64,000 bases of DNA from Phycisphaeraceae bacterium (GTDB lineage Bacteria; Planctomycetota; Phycisphaerae; Phycisphaerales; Phycisphaeraceae): positions 1 to 64,000 of the forward strand of contig PAIY01000193.1 of NCBI GenBank assembly GCA_002704825.1, read 5' to 3'. Shown piece after piece: positions 8,609-18,530 of the stretch. The notes beneath the pieces are model-generated. The model ran no database searches and was not told where the DNA came from. It saw only the letters and a program-made list of their open reading frames with translations. Position numbers and translations under genes: made by a program. The first letter of the stretch is position 1, and every line of letters starts with the position of its first letter.

Positions 8609-9994
8609 ATGTTCAACCGATCAATACTCGGCTGTTTGATGGTCACTTGTCTGCTGGGCATGCAGACCAATCAACTCCTTGCAGCCCCATCGACCAGCAA
8701 GCCGTCGCAAGCGACATTGAAACTCAACCCGATGGACTTTGGTGCCACCGGCGATGGGAAAACCGATGACTCCGTGGCGTTTAATCGCATGCACGAGGTC
8801 ATGGCTCAAACCACCGGCCCGATCCATGTGCATATCCCCGCAGGCGTGTACATGGTCAACCCGTTGAAGATGCCCAAGATTGAACTCTCACCGGGTATCC
8901 TGCGCACCAAGGCATTGATCCATCTTGCTAACGATTACAGCAAAGTCACCTGTGATGGCGTCATCAAAGTGATCAAGGGGCTGGACTACACCAAGGGGAT
9001 GAAGAATGGACACGAGTGGTACTGGTCGGGCGTGCTGATCAATCGTGCAAACTACTGCACCGTCGATGGCTTGAACTTCGATGGCAACGGCACCGGGACC
9101 TACACAGGCTGGATCGCCAAGCAACCCAATCTCCGTTGGCAAGGTGTCTCGGCATTGGGCGCGCCCGGTGATACCAATCTCTACGTGGGCAATCGCGTGA
9201 TCAACTGCACCGTCATCAGTGGCGGCGGGCAGGCCATCGGCATGCAATATCAGAAGCAGGCGATCATCGCACATAATGTTTTGCAGGATTCGTCTGGGGT
9301 TGGTTTTTCGCGCAGCGAAGACTGCCAGATCGTTAATAACACCTCCATCCGAAGCCATGACGCGCCGTACCTTGCCAACGGGCGCTGCAACAACATTCTC
9401 ATTGCCAACAATATCTCCCGTGGGACAACCAACGGATCAGGCATTGATGTCGTGGGCTGCAGCAATGTTGTTGTCCGGGGCAACATCATTGAAGACTCTG
9501 CCGCATGGGGTCTGCTCATTGGTTTTAGTGCTCAACAGAAAAATGGTTGTGATCGCGTACTTGTCGAAGGCAATTTATTTGTGAACAACTGTCGAAGTGT
9601 CGACACGCCGATGAATGGCGAAATTTGCATCGGCCGTCCCTGGTCGCCATCACCTGACCCCATCAGCCATGTCACCATCATGGGCAATCAATTCAAACTC
9701 GATGGGACACATGGCCCGGACAAAGGGAGCATGATCAGCATCGCTCACAATGCCAATCATGTGATCGTGCAAAACAACACGGCCCACGGCAAGCTCAGCC
9801 CAAGCGACGCGATCGTCACCGTCTGGCAACCCACGTCCGACTTGATCATCAAAGGCAATACCTGGATGGGGGACAAGGAAGCGCGTGTCGTACTTAAAGC
9901 CCCTATCAAAAAAGCATTCGTCATCAAGGACAATATCAACATCGCCCAAACCCCTGGGCAGGCGGACACCAACTCTGCATCGAACGCAGACTAA
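8609..9994 (+). CDS. Secreted right-handed beta-helix protein (pectate-lyase-like fold)
   Basis: 461-residue exported protein. A signal peptide covers about residues 1-27 (hydrophobic CLMVTCLLGM, then an LLAAP cleavage region). The mature protein opens with LNPMDFGATGDGKTDDSVAF, the classic N-terminal block of pectate-lyase-3/GH28-type beta-helices. It continues with many short N-rich turns (NYCTVDGLNFDGNG, NNTSIR, NNILIANNIS, NVVVRGNIIEDS), which are parallel beta-helix coils. No GH28 catalytic triad could be identified, so it may be a lyase, an epimerase or a binding protein. It is second in the rightward operon with close spacing on both sides. It acts outside the cytoplasm on a polysaccharide, with substrate unknown. 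Confidence 0.8.
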   Translation: MFNRSILGCLMVTCLLGMQTNQLLAAPSTSKPSQATLKLNPMDFGATGDGKTDDSVAFNRMHEVMAQTTGPIHVHIPAGVYMVNPLKMPKIELSPGILRTKALIHLANDYSKVTCDGVIKVIKGLDYTKGMKNGHEWYWSGVLINRANYCTVDGLNFDGNGTGTYTGWIAKQPNLRWQGVSALGAPGDTNLYVGNRVINCTVISGGGQAIGMQYQKQAIIAHNVLQDSSGVGFSRSEDCQIVNNTSIRSHDAPYLANGRCNNILIANNISRGTTNGSGIDVVGCSNVVVRGNIIEDSAAWGLLIGFSAQQKNGCDRVLVEGNLFVNNCRSVDTPMNGEICIGRPWSPSPDPISHVTIMGNQFKLDGTHGPDKGSMISIAHNANHVIVQNNTAHGKLSPSDAIVTVWQPTSDLIIKGNTWMGDKEARVVLKAPIKKAFVIKDNINIAQTPGQADTNSASNAD

Positions 9995-10010
9995 CAATCA
10001 CAGGTTGACC

Positions 10011-12068
10011 ATGATTCAAAAAACGTTCCTCATGATGTTGTTGCATTTGCTGCTTCCAGCAATGCTCTTGGCGATGACGCCGATGTCACAATCACCAATA
10101 ATCGATGGCAAGCTATCTCGCAGTGAATGGCAGCAGGCAAAGCACTTTGATCAGTTCATCACAACTGTCCCCGATCAGGATCACCCCAACAAACCCACGC
10201 AAGCCTGGTTCGGTTTTGATCAAGAAAACCTGTACCTGGCTTTTGATTGTGCAGACTCGGATACCGCTTCGATCCAAAGCAACATCCAAACGCGCGATGG
10301 TACGCTGTGGTTTGATGATTGTGTGGAGGTCTTTTTCAAGCCGATTCAAAGTCGCTCTGAATATTACCACTTCATCGTCAATCCACGGGGCATGGTCTTT
10401 GACCAACTCTGTCGCCCCAATGAAATTGGCGTGCATAAAGATTGGAACGCGCTGGACATTAAAGTGGCGACGGGGATCACACCCGCAGGTTGGCAAGTTG
10501 AAGTGCGTATCCCACTGAGTAACTTCCCGATGGCCGGCAATGTCTGGGCGATGAATCTTGCACGCACATCGCAAAAACCAACGGTCGAATACAGCAGTAT
10601 CCAAGGCATGAAAAATGGTTTTCATCGCCCTGAAGCTTTCCGTATTATTGAACCTCAAATCGACAACACACGCTTTGCGCCGGGTGTCGAAATTCTGGAT
10701 GTCGGGCAACGTCAGATTGGTAAAAACACAGCCAAAATCCGTCTGATCAATGAGCAGGCCATCACCGGTCAAGCGACGATAAACAGCACCGTCATCAATT
10801 CAAGCCAAACCGCGACACGTCAAACCACGACTGTTCAACTCAATGCCGATCACGAACAAATGGTCTCGATTCCATATCAAGTCGACCAGCCCGGCCCCGC
10901 TGAGTTGTGTGTGACACTTCAAATGCAAGGCCATCAACCCGCAATCGTGGGTCGGACACTCCTTGTTCGAGAAAGTGAATTAACCGCAGATGCATCAAGC
11001 GAGCCTTCGCATCGTTACATTGACAAGGATCATGCTTTGGTCATCAATGGGAAGAAAGTCTTTCCCTTGATCTTCTATCGTCAACCGCCTGGCACTTATT
11101 CATCACTGAAATCCACTGGATTCAACTGTGCAGAGGTGACCAACTATCGCCCGACGATGGATGTGATTCGCACACATCTGCAACAGGCTCAGAACAGTGG
11201 CATCGGATTGCTGCCGCATGAAGACTATGCAGCCCGTCGCTTTTTGAGAGGACATTTAAAAAAGGTCGTCCGGCAGTTCAAGGATCATCCGAATCTCTGG
11301 GCCTGGTACCTGGCAGATGAACCGCAGAACTACGGCATCTCGCCGGAAAACGCAGCGGATCTGTATCACGCTGTCAAACAGGCGGCACCTGATTTGCCCG
11401 TGTTCCTACTCAATAGCGAACCGCAGTTGTTTAAGCGTTATGCATCTGCCTGCGACATCTTTGGCGTGGATTGCTACCCCGTTCCCAGTAAACCCATCAG
11501 CGTGATCGCGGACTACATCGAGGAAGCACACAAAGCGGTTGAACACAAAAAACCTGTCTGGTTTGCAGCCCAAACTTATGGTTCATTCAAACATGGTGGT
11601 CGCATGCCAACGCTTGATGAAGGACGCTGCATGATCTACCTGGCGTTGGCCCACGGCGTCAAAGGGATGCTGTTTTTCGCCTACACCTGTGAGGAAATGG
11701 GCGGTTCATTACAAAAAACCGATGCAGCATTCTATGAAATGACACTGGAGATTGGCAAAGAAATCCAAAGTCTTTCAGAGGCCTTAACCGGGCCGGATAT
11801 TGCTCAGCAATACACGGTCGAAACCGAACAAGGCAAATTGCACTGTCGGCTGATTGCGGATCAAAAACACCACTACCTGCTGGCTGTGAATCCGACGGAT
11901 CAAACCATCAAAGCGCGTATCACATCTGCCTTGATCGACAAATTACAAACACATGTTTCAACGCTGTGGGGCGTGGATCAGGTTGTCATCAATCAAACTA
12001 TTCGTGATACCTGGACGCCATTTGATGTCAAAGTTTATGTGCTTGAAAAGGGAGTTGCCCAACCATGA
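10011..12068 (+). CDS. Secreted CBM9-like + TIM-barrel protein with DEP motif
   Basis: 685-residue exported protein. Signal peptide about 1-22 (FLMMLLHLLLPAMLLA). A DOMON/CBM9-like carbohydrate-binding domain covers about 25-215 (IIDGKLSRSEW, WFDDCVEVFFKP, YYHFIVNPRG). A beta-sandwich linker follows to about 330, then a TIM-barrel domain resembling clan GH-A, about 340-600. The barrel has LWAWYLADEPQNYG with E437 as the candidate acid/base, then ACDIFGVDCYP and VWFAAQTYGS. The start is the ATG at 10011 (AGG upstream, directly before the signal peptide); earlier in-frame codons overlap the previous gene. The stop overlaps the next start (ATGA). It shares the barrel and DEP motif with the proteins at 13896 and 19737. 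Probable glycoside hydrolase of an uncharacterised family. Confidence 0.75.
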   Translation: MIQKTFLMMLLHLLLPAMLLAMTPMSQSPIIDGKLSRSEWQQAKHFDQFITTVPDQDHPNKPTQAWFGFDQENLYLAFDCADSDTASIQSNIQTRDGTLWFDDCVEVFFKPIQSRSEYYHFIVNPRGMVFDQLCRPNEIGVHKDWNALDIKVATGITPAGWQVEVRIPLSNFPMAGNVWAMNLARTSQKPTVEYSSIQGMKNGFHRPEAFRIIEPQIDNTRFAPGVEILDVGQRQIGKNTAKIRLINEQAITGQATINSTVINSSQTATRQTTTVQLNADHEQMVSIPYQVDQPGPAELCVTLQMQGHQPAIVGRTLLVRESELTADASSEPSHRYIDKDHALVINGKKVFPLIFYRQPPGTYSSLKSTGFNCAEVTNYRPTMDVIRTHLQQAQNSGIGLLPHEDYAARRFLRGHLKKVVRQFKDHPNLWAWYLADEPQNYGISPENAADLYHAVKQAAPDLPVFLLNSEPQLFKRYASACDIFGVDCYPVPSKPISVIADYIEEAHKAVEHKKPVWFAAQTYGSFKHGGRMPTLDEGRCMIYLALAHGVKGMLFFAYTCEEMGGSLQKTDAAFYEMTLEIGKEIQSLSEALTGPDIAQQYTVETEQGKLHCRLIADQKHHYLLAVNPTDQTIKARITSALIDKLQTHVSTLWGVDQVVINQTIRDTWTPFDVKVYVLEKGVAQP

Positions 12069-12694
12069 AACGTGGTTACCTTTCTGGATTATGCCTTTTG
12101 TGTTTAGCTGTCCAACTGCATGCGGGGGATCCAGCATCACAGCACGTTTTGTTCGAAGACCGCTTTGATCAAGTGCAAATGAATCGACAGTGGCTCATGC
12201 GTATCCCCGGCGAGAACCAGGCAGACTGGCTGTTGAAAGACAACACACTTCTGGCCAAAGCCGACGCCGGCAAGAGTGGCATGCTGCTGCTTGATCAACC
12301 CCAATGGAGCAATTACACCGTCACAGTCCAGTTCCAGTTCATCGAAGATCAACCCCGCAGTGTTGGACTGATCTTCCATGGCGCACCACCCAAGGGACGG
12401 CATCCAGTCTATTTCACAGGGATGATCTTCGGTGTACAGGAAAATACGGCAACGCTTCATGCCGTCGACCCCGTTTGGCGTAAACTCAAGACAAAAAGCA
12501 TCACCCCCCTGGAAGATGGGAAATGGTATCAACTACGCGTGGTGGTCGAAGATGAAACCATGCAGTGTTTCATCGACGATCAACTCATCATCGAGGAAGC
12601 CTATGGCAAGATGCCTCAAGGTGGCGCGGGTTTACGATTGAGTTCTGGTGCTGCTGCCAAAATCAAAAATTTCAAAGTCGTCTCAGCAGAGTAA
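12065..12694 (+). CDS. Secreted ConA-like/DUF1080-type beta-sandwich protein
   Basis: 209-residue exported protein. Signal peptide about 1-20 (GLCLLCLAVQLHA|G). The rest is a single concanavalin-like beta-sandwich (VLFEDRFD, ...WSNYTVTVQFQF, WYQLRVVVEDETMQCFIDD, GGAGLRLSSGAAAKIKNFKV). This is the pattern of LamG and DUF1080/3-keto-disaccharide-hydrolase-like domains; the NSGIFFR block typical of true DUF1080 enzymes is not present. It could be a binding module or a degenerate hydrolase. The start overlaps the previous stop by four bases (ATGA), indicating coupling; the next gene begins 9 bases after its stop. Confidence 0.7.
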   Translation: MKRGYLSGLCLLCLAVQLHAGDPASQHVLFEDRFDQVQMNRQWLMRIPGENQADWLLKDNTLLAKADAGKSGMLLLDQPQWSNYTVTVQFQFIEDQPRSVGLIFHGAPPKGRHPVYFTGMIFGVQENTATLHAVDPVWRKLKTKSITPLEDGKWYQLRVVVEDETMQCFIDDQLIIEEAYGKMPQGGAGLRLSSGAAAKIKNFKVVSAE

Positions 12695-12703
12695 GGATCA
12701 TAC

Positions 12704-13711
12704 ATGTTTGAGTTGCAACGGCATGCTGATAATCCTGTGCTGGTTCCTCATCAGGATCATCCATGGGAAAATTTAGCAGTTTGTAATCCTGCCGTTTGGT
12801 ACGAGGACGGCAAGTTCCTGATGTTGTATCGCGCAGCTGGTGATGATGCAGCGCATCGCATTCACCTGGGCTTGGCGACCAGTAATGATGGTGTGCATTT
12901 CACCCGTGTCTCCACTGAGCCTGTATTCAGTCCTGTCCCAGGTAATTTCGATGGCGGTTGCGTTGAGGATCCGCGCATCGTCAAGTTCGGGGATTGGTTT
13001 TATGTCACCTATGCGTATCGCCCCCTCCCACCTGGACGCTATTGGCTCAACGAACAATCACTGGCATTTATGCCAAAGGAACCAGCCGAAGCGCCTGTCT
13101 TCTACCGTCAGAATATGACGCAATCCGGCTTACTCATGAGCAAGGATCTCAAGTCGTTCCAACGATTGGGGCGCATCACGGCAGCGAAAGATGACAATCG
13201 AGACGTCATTCTTTTTCCTGAAAAAATCAACGACCAGTTCGTCATGCTCCACCGATCCAAGCGGTTGGTTGGCGAGGAATATGGTTGTGCGCATCCAGCA
13301 ATCTGGATTGCATTTTCAGATGATCTGTTGACATGGGATGATGGCGTGTTATTGCTCAAGAACACGTTTGACTGGGAACGCAAAGTCGGTGGCGCAACCC
13401 CGCCGATTCGGACTGAAGCGGGCTGGTTGATGCTGTATCACGCGGTGGATGATGCTGGGGTCTATCGCACGGGCGTTTGTCTGCTGGACTTGCAAAATCC
13501 GACACAAGTTCTGTCTCGACTACCTGAGCCCATCCTCGTTCCCCAGGAAGCGTTCGAACGCGATGGACTCTACGGTCAGTGTGTGTTCCCCACGGGCAAC
13601 GTTGTTGTCGGAGACACTTTGTATGTTTACTACGGTGCTGCAGACAAGTGCATCGGGCTGGCAACATGTCAGATATCTGATTTGTTGGAAGCTCTAAAAA
13701 ATCAACAGTAA
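12704..13711 (+). CDS. GH130 family beta-mannoside phosphorylase/hydrolase
   Basis: 335-residue five-bladed beta-propeller enzyme of GH130. Visible family blocks are NPVLVP, CNPAVWYEDGKFLMLYR, HLGLATSNDGVHF and GGCVEDPRIV, which holds the catalytic Asp (D89). Phosphorolytic GH130 members cleave beta-mannosides such as Man-beta-1,4-GlcNAc or Man-beta-1,4-Glc to mannose-1-phosphate. Some members are hydrolases, and the subfamily cannot be fixed by eye. No signal peptide, so cytoplasmic. It is the last gene of the rightward operon (AAGGATC upstream of the ATG). With the divergent GH92 alpha-mannosidase it suggests breakdown of a mannose-rich glycan such as an N-glycan or mannan. Confidence 0.85.
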   Translation: MFELQRHADNPVLVPHQDHPWENLAVCNPAVWYEDGKFLMLYRAAGDDAAHRIHLGLATSNDGVHFTRVSTEPVFSPVPGNFDGGCVEDPRIVKFGDWFYVTYAYRPLPPGRYWLNEQSLAFMPKEPAEAPVFYRQNMTQSGLLMSKDLKSFQRLGRITAAKDDNRDVILFPEKINDQFVMLHRSKRLVGEEYGCAHPAIWIAFSDDLLTWDDGVLLLKNTFDWERKVGGATPPIRTEAGWLMLYHAVDDAGVYRTGVCLLDLQNPTQVLSRLPEPILVPQEAFERDGLYGQCVFPTGNVVVGDTLYVYYGAADKCIGLATCQISDLLEALKNQQ

Positions 13712-13895
13712 TCGGAGTCCGTCTGGACCCGGTATCTCCCTGGAATGCATTCTCCTGTTATAGAATTGAGTGACAGGTCCAGTGGACTACACTCGCTGAA
13801 AAAAAGATGGTAATACAACTGCACACGAATCCTTGGGAATGATTGCAACAAGTACACCTTCATTCAGTCAGGTCAAAATCACCGTAGGGGACTGC

Positions 13896-16800
13896 TTATG
13901 GCTTTTTCACCTTGATCTTATAGACATGACGCGAGTGGCCTGGGAAGTTGTCGGTGAATTTGCTGTCGGTCACGGGTAGTTGTCGATCCTCAAACATCAC
14001 CTGAGCCTGACCTGCATATGTCCATCCTGCTGGGAGGATGAAGTCAACCTTGCCCATGGTATTTTCGTCGATGTTGCAGGCAATGACATACGCAAAGCCG
14101 TCATGCAGGTACGTCGCGTTTCGCAGTAACTTTGGATCGGCCGAGCAGGTGGCTTGTCCAATCTCTTGTTCTGAGAGCAATACCTCTGTAAGGCTTTGGA
14201 TTTCCTTATTGAGTTGGATGAAGGCTTTCCAGTTGGTGGGATTTTTCGGTGTTGAGTCGAAATAGCTGATACCCGTGCAACCTGCTGCGATATTGCCATA
14301 GACCTGGGCGATCTGTTCGCCATAGGTCGGCTCGCGATAATGGTGATACGCTTGGCTGATCACAAAGTAATAGCAGGGTTTGCCTTGCTCTTCCCCTGCT
14401 TGATACATTAGATCAGTGGCTTTCACCACCGAAGCAACCGTGCGGTTTTCCGTGTTGGTGATATAGTCATCAATCATGAGAATGTCGGTTTCAAGATTGG
14501 CATATCGCCCGGGAATCCCCAGCACGGTGTTATTCATCATCACCGGATGATACGGAAACAACGGCTTGATCCTGCGTAGAAAATCCCGCGTGACATCGGA
14601 AGGCAGTTTGAGTTCCGGTTCATCAATAACCATTTGACAGTACACATTGGGAAAGTCCAATTGCTTGCGCATGGATGCCATCTGCTCATCGGTCGCTTCG
14701 AAATACTTTGTCCAAAGCATCACACGAATACCATGCTCTTGCGCAGACTTCAGTGCCCAAACCCCTTGCTCGAGTGCAGCAGGTTGAACCAGAAGATGTA
14801 AATACTTAAATCCATGACGTGCATAGAAATCCACCACGCCTTGAAAATACTCACGTTTCTGATGACTCCAACCCGCAACCAGAAGTGGAGCAAACTGAAA
14901 GATCGGTTCATCATCATGGATCAGGCTACGCGTGAATTGATTGATCTGTGTCGCGCCTTTTTGATAAGGTCGTTTGATCAACGTCGTACTTGTGGACGCC
15001 ACTTTGCGATGACCATTGAATAAACTCAAGTCCACAGCATGTTCACCATCAGGAATCTGGTCAAGAGGTATGGCAACATTAAACTTGGCGGACACTGGCA
15101 CTGTAACCGACTGACCAGCAGCGGTGCACTTTGCGGTGAGTTGCTGATCCGAAGCCAAACTGGTGGTGACCTTGAACAACGCCTCGGTCTCATTCATGTA
15201 ATAATCAAGACGACTGAGAATCGTGACCGGCGTACGTTTCCCCAGGACGATCATTTGCTCAGACAACGGGTGATTCGCTTGTGTAAGTTTAACTTTCACT
15301 TTGCTATTGTTCACAGGTGAAAGGAAACTCAAATCGTTCTGCCCCATGCGTAGTGTTAGTTGCTTCTCTGCCAGTTTCCCGGCATCGCCTTGGGCGTCAA
15401 AGAATTCGACTGTCACGGACTGATCCTCACCAGTCAGATTGGCCAACGTCAACAACACACGCCTGCCATCAGTCTTGTCGGTATAGCCCCCTACTGTAAC
15501 ACCGAGCCTGTATTGATCGACGACTGAAGAAGGTAAATTCATTTGAGCCCAATACGCGGTCTGATTAAATCGGCCCGAGATGGTTTTGATAATTGAGCCC
15601 GACTCTTTGGTAGCAACGTCATTACGGCCGAAGTTCACCAACCAGCGCGATTGCATCTGCGGACCAGCAAGCGTGGCAAAAGGCACCGTAATCAAGTAGT
15701 CGATACTTTTTGTTTTATGATTGAGTTTGGATAATGATTGCCAATCACCATTCCATGACTTGTCGTGGCCTATACCAAGATCCGTTCGCGAGCCCCCAGC
15801 ATCAGCAGCCAACTGGTAATAATCTTCGCCGGTTCCTGAAGGATCGAGAAAAAACTCGACGCTGTCTCGCCCCCCGAAAATGCGAAAGGAATCATGGTCG
15901 CCACGTGCTGTATCCACAGCTGAAAGGTCGGGGGTAAAGCATCGATAGCCAATGTAGAGATTTGTCTTGTCACAGGCAATGTAAGCTTCTGTTTTGTTCG
16001 TCGCTTGATCGAGCTTACAGAAGAACGTGTCGAGTTTGGTTGCCCTGTTTTTCCATGTGTCCAGATTGACAGTGGGAAGCACATCAGAGGGTAATTGCAT
16101 GATGGTGATTTCGGGGGCACGCTGTGGGCCTTGTCGTTGACCGAATTTCGCCTGATCCAGATTCGAAGGTTTGTAAGCCGTCGCAAACGTGGCGTCTGCC
16201 TTGAGGTCTGTTTCGTCGGGGATGTTGATGAACTGGGCCTGAAGATCGTCCACCCACAGCGTGCCGGGAGTGTTTTGAAAGAGTATTCTCACAGGCGAGA
16301 GCACCGAAGGTTTTGGCAAATCGGGATTGACGATTTCATAGCGTTGCCATTGGGTTGCGACATGGACTATTTTTGATTTGCCGTATTGCAATCGCACAGG
16401 CAGATTCTCTCGGTCAGCTTTGAGCCAGACACTGAACACGCCGGACATGCCTTTGACTGTTCCTGCCCCCCATGCCATGAGTCCTTCACGGGTGGTAACA
16501 TCAGGATTCATGGTCATGCGTAACGATTGGTTGCCCGAGTGTTTTTCCTGTGTATCCAAGACCCAACCAGCTAGAAAGTCCTCGTAAGGTGCAGTCGATT
16601 TGGCATAATCGTAGCGTCCCTGTCTGACGTAATACAACGGGATGCCTTCCTGGTCATACTCAAAGGAACTGTTGATAATCAGGTTTGGCGAATCCGCATC
16701 CGATTGCTTGAGTGTGGACATCTCATAGTCAAGCAGATTCATATCCATCTTGTACGACCAGATGGTCAGAGGTTTGAAACGATCGGGCTGTTGTGGATCA

Positions 16801-17330
16801 GGTGCAACAGGTGCATCACAGACAAACGAACCGGCATCCTTGCCATTAGCGCGGAATATGTAGGTCGCGACACCATTTTCGACTTTACGAATCAGCGTAA
16901 GTTTCACCACGGACTTGCCCGGCTCAAAATCTGCAATCGCGGTCACCTTGCCGCGCGCACGCTCGAATCCCTTGAGTTTGTAAATCATCCAGGACTTGCC
17001 GTCTGAACGAACGAGAAACTTGTAGCTCTCAATCATGAAGCCGCCGAAGACTGTTTCGTCGGACTTGACATTGTCTGACGGCGCCAGTGTTAGCTCCATT
17101 TGAGCGTAAAACTGCTGCGGTGTGGCGGTGCGTGTCACCAACGTGCCATGACCGGGAAATGCGATGTGACCAACCTGCGGTTGAGGCTTGGGGCCTTTGA
17201 CATTGGGGACCCATTTTTCAGCAAATGTCGCGATGGTCGAAAAGTCATCGCTGAAAAGAGGCAATCCCTTTTCCTGTGCAAAACAGGACATCGATAAAGC
17301 TAAAACAACCAACAAGCAGAAAACTTTCAT
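13896..17330 (-). CDS. Large secreted multidomain protein: ConA-like, CBM, CBM9-like, DEP TIM barrel
   Basis: 1144-residue exported protein. Signal peptide 1-18 (VFCLLVVLALSMSCFA). Domains in order: ConA-like/DUF1080-type sandwich (about 20-205); carbohydrate-binding CBM4/9-type module starting at LIINSSFEYDQEG (about 215-375); DOMON/CBM9-like module (about 395-595); a beta-rich linker; a TIM barrel (about 795-1060) with CQMVIDEPELKL, where E904 is the candidate acid/base; and a short C-terminal beta domain. It is a full-length paralogue of the 19737 gene (same domain order, same DEPEL motif) and shares barrel features with the 10011 gene. It lies 65 bases downstream of a pseudopilin gene whose promoter region carries a LacI-type operator. 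Likely a surface or secreted glycosidase; substrate unknown. Confidence 0.78.
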   Translation of the reverse strand: MKVFCLLVVLALSMSCFAQEKGLPLFSDDFSTIATFAEKWVPNVKGPKPQPQVGHIAFPGHGTLVTRTATPQQFYAQMELTLAPSDNVKSDETVFGGFMIESYKFLVRSDGKSWMIYKLKGFERARGKVTAIADFEPGKSVVKLTLIRKVENGVATYIFRANGKDAGSFVCDAPVAPDPQQPDRFKPLTIWSYKMDMNLLDYEMSTLKQSDADSPNLIINSSFEYDQEGIPLYYVRQGRYDYAKSTAPYEDFLAGWVLDTQEKHSGNQSLRMTMNPDVTTREGLMAWGAGTVKGMSGVFSVWLKADRENLPVRLQYGKSKIVHVATQWQRYEIVNPDLPKPSVLSPVRILFQNTPGTLWVDDLQAQFINIPDETDLKADATFATAYKPSNLDQAKFGQRQGPQRAPEITIMQLPSDVLPTVNLDTWKNRATKLDTFFCKLDQATNKTEAYIACDKTNLYIGYRCFTPDLSAVDTARGDHDSFRIFGGRDSVEFFLDPSGTGEDYYQLAADAGGSRTDLGIGHDKSWNGDWQSLSKLNHKTKSIDYLITVPFATLAGPQMQSRWLVNFGRNDVATKESGSIIKTISGRFNQTAYWAQMNLPSSVVDQYRLGVTVGGYTDKTDGRRVLLTLANLTGEDQSVTVEFFDAQGDAGKLAEKQLTLRMGQNDLSFLSPVNNSKVKVKLTQANHPLSEQMIVLGKRTPVTILSRLDYYMNETEALFKVTTSLASDQQLTAKCTAAGQSVTVPVSAKFNVAIPLDQIPDGEHAVDLSLFNGHRKVASTSTTLIKRPYQKGATQINQFTRSLIHDDEPIFQFAPLLVAGWSHQKREYFQGVVDFYARHGFKYLHLLVQPAALEQGVWALKSAQEHGIRVMLWTKYFEATDEQMASMRKQLDFPNVYCQMVIDEPELKLPSDVTRDFLRRIKPLFPYHPVMMNNTVLGIPGRYANLETDILMIDDYITNTENRTVASVVKATDLMYQAGEEQGKPCYYFVISQAYHHYREPTYGEQIAQVYGNIAAGCTGISYFDSTPKNPTNWKAFIQLNKEIQSLTEVLLSEQEIGQATCSADPKLLRNATYLHDGFAYVIACNIDENTMGKVDFILPAGWTYAGQAQVMFEDRQLPVTDSKFTDNFPGHSRHVYKIKVKKP

Positions 17331-17395
17331 GTCGCAAAACCTTCAGATTGACGTGAGTCGATCGAATCAATAACAGGATCGGCCCATGAATGTAT

Positions 17396-18280
17396 TTAAT
17401 ACGTTCCCTTGATCCACCAATATCGACGAGCTTCATAATTAATCACACCGGACTCATAATACGTCTCCCAACGGCCATCCAATTCGCCTTTGGCAAAGGT
17501 CTGACCATGCCCATCGACCATCAGTGTTGTCGTGGCATTCTTCTGGCTGTGACCATACATATCGCTCGTTTGATACTGGGCAAAAGAGAAGCTTGAAAAC
17601 ACCGGTCTTGAGGATGCTGCAAAGTAATAGTGTCTGCTGGACCATGCCGCGAATGTTGGGTAGATACAATTGACCAGAATCAGATCACTGGGATTGGTGA
17701 TACTAGCTGTTCGCTTACCCACGGGGCAACGATAATCACCCACCTGTGTTCGCCCACCGCCAGCAGCATCCCATTCTGTAATCTGCGAAGCGCCTTCAGT
17801 TGGAACAGGATATTTCTCATTGTTGATTGAGTATGAAATCTGCTGTGCTTCAAAGTTATATGCAGGCTTGAAGTACAAGTCATCGGATGGACACTTAAAG
17901 ACCTTAGCCCCTCTGGTGTATGTCTGGCCACTGTATGTGAATGATGAACCACTACCTGACATCGATTTGGAAATTCTGATTGCCCAGTTTTTTTCTGTCG
18001 GATAGTGCTGCCCGACGGTTTCATCGGAGACAATCGGAATCATATCATCGTTATCCGCAGCATAGGCGCCAAAAGCGATCCCCTGCTGACGAAGATTACT
18101 CAGGCACACCGAGGTTCGACTCGCCTCGCGAGCGCCTTGAAGCGCCGGAAGCAGAATCGCAATCAACAGCAAGACAATGCTGATGACCACAAGCAGTTCA
18201 ATCAACGTGAAAGCGGAACAGGCTTCTGATGTGATACCCATTATTGAACGTTTTTGATTGGTATTGGGTTTTGTACGCAT
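17396..18280 (-). CDS. Pseudopilin-like protein with A|F leader site
   Basis: 294-residue pseudopilin-like protein. The leader is unusually long (about 24 residues) and ends [15 protein letters not shown], so the residue before the cleavage point is Ala rather than the usual Gly. A hydrophobic helix ending in [14 protein letters not shown] follows. The C-terminal motif is [15 protein letters not shown]-x11-DG instead of the H-x9-DG of its relatives in the window. The ATG at 18280 is preferred: AGAGG lies six bases upstream, which does not fit the longer frame. It is the first gene of a leftward unit with the 1144-residue secreted protein. A perfect-arm LacI-type palindrome lies 45 bases upstream, so control by the neighbouring LacI protein is likely. 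Confidence 0.82.
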   Translation of the reverse strand: MRTKPNTNQKRSIMGITSEACSAFTLIELLVVISIVLLLIAILLPALQGAREASRTSVCLSNLRQQGIAFGAYAADNDDMIPIVSDETVGQHYPTEKNWAIRISKSMSGSGSSFTYSGQTYTRGAKVFKCPSDDLYFKPAYNFEAQQISYSINNEKYPVPTEGASQITEWDAAGGGRTQVGDYRCPVGKRTASITNPSDLILVNCIYPTFAAWSSRHYYFAASSRPVFSSFSFAQYQTSDMYGHSQKNATTTLMVDGHGQTFAKGELDGRWETYYESGVINYEARRYWWIKGTY

Positions 18281-18324
18281 TTCAATCCTCTTTGGCAAGA
18301 CTTTGATTGATCGGCGGCGCCCGA

Positions 18325-18340
18325 ATGTAACCCGTTACAT
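18325..18340. promoter_or_regulatory. LacI-type operator 1 (ATGTAACCCGTTACAT)
   Basis: A 16-base palindrome with seven-base perfect arms (ATGTAAC/GTTACAT) around CC, 45 bases upstream of the pseudopilin start at 18280. Near-identical sites occur at 25177 and 27555. The form is typical of LacI-family operators, and a LacI-family gene lies next to it. Confidence 0.8.
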
Positions 18341-18530
18341 TCATCTGTAAAAAAAAAGCAAAACACAATCCTCGATCATGTTGATTGTACACCGCCCATA
18401 TCTCGAAGTCACGACCTTTCTAAAAGTTTTTCGATCCGCAAAGAGTCTAGTCATCTCATATTTTGTTTTGATTAAGGCCGTAATAGATGACGATTAATAT
18501 CTTCCAAGCCGTTCAGCAGCAGCGTACATA

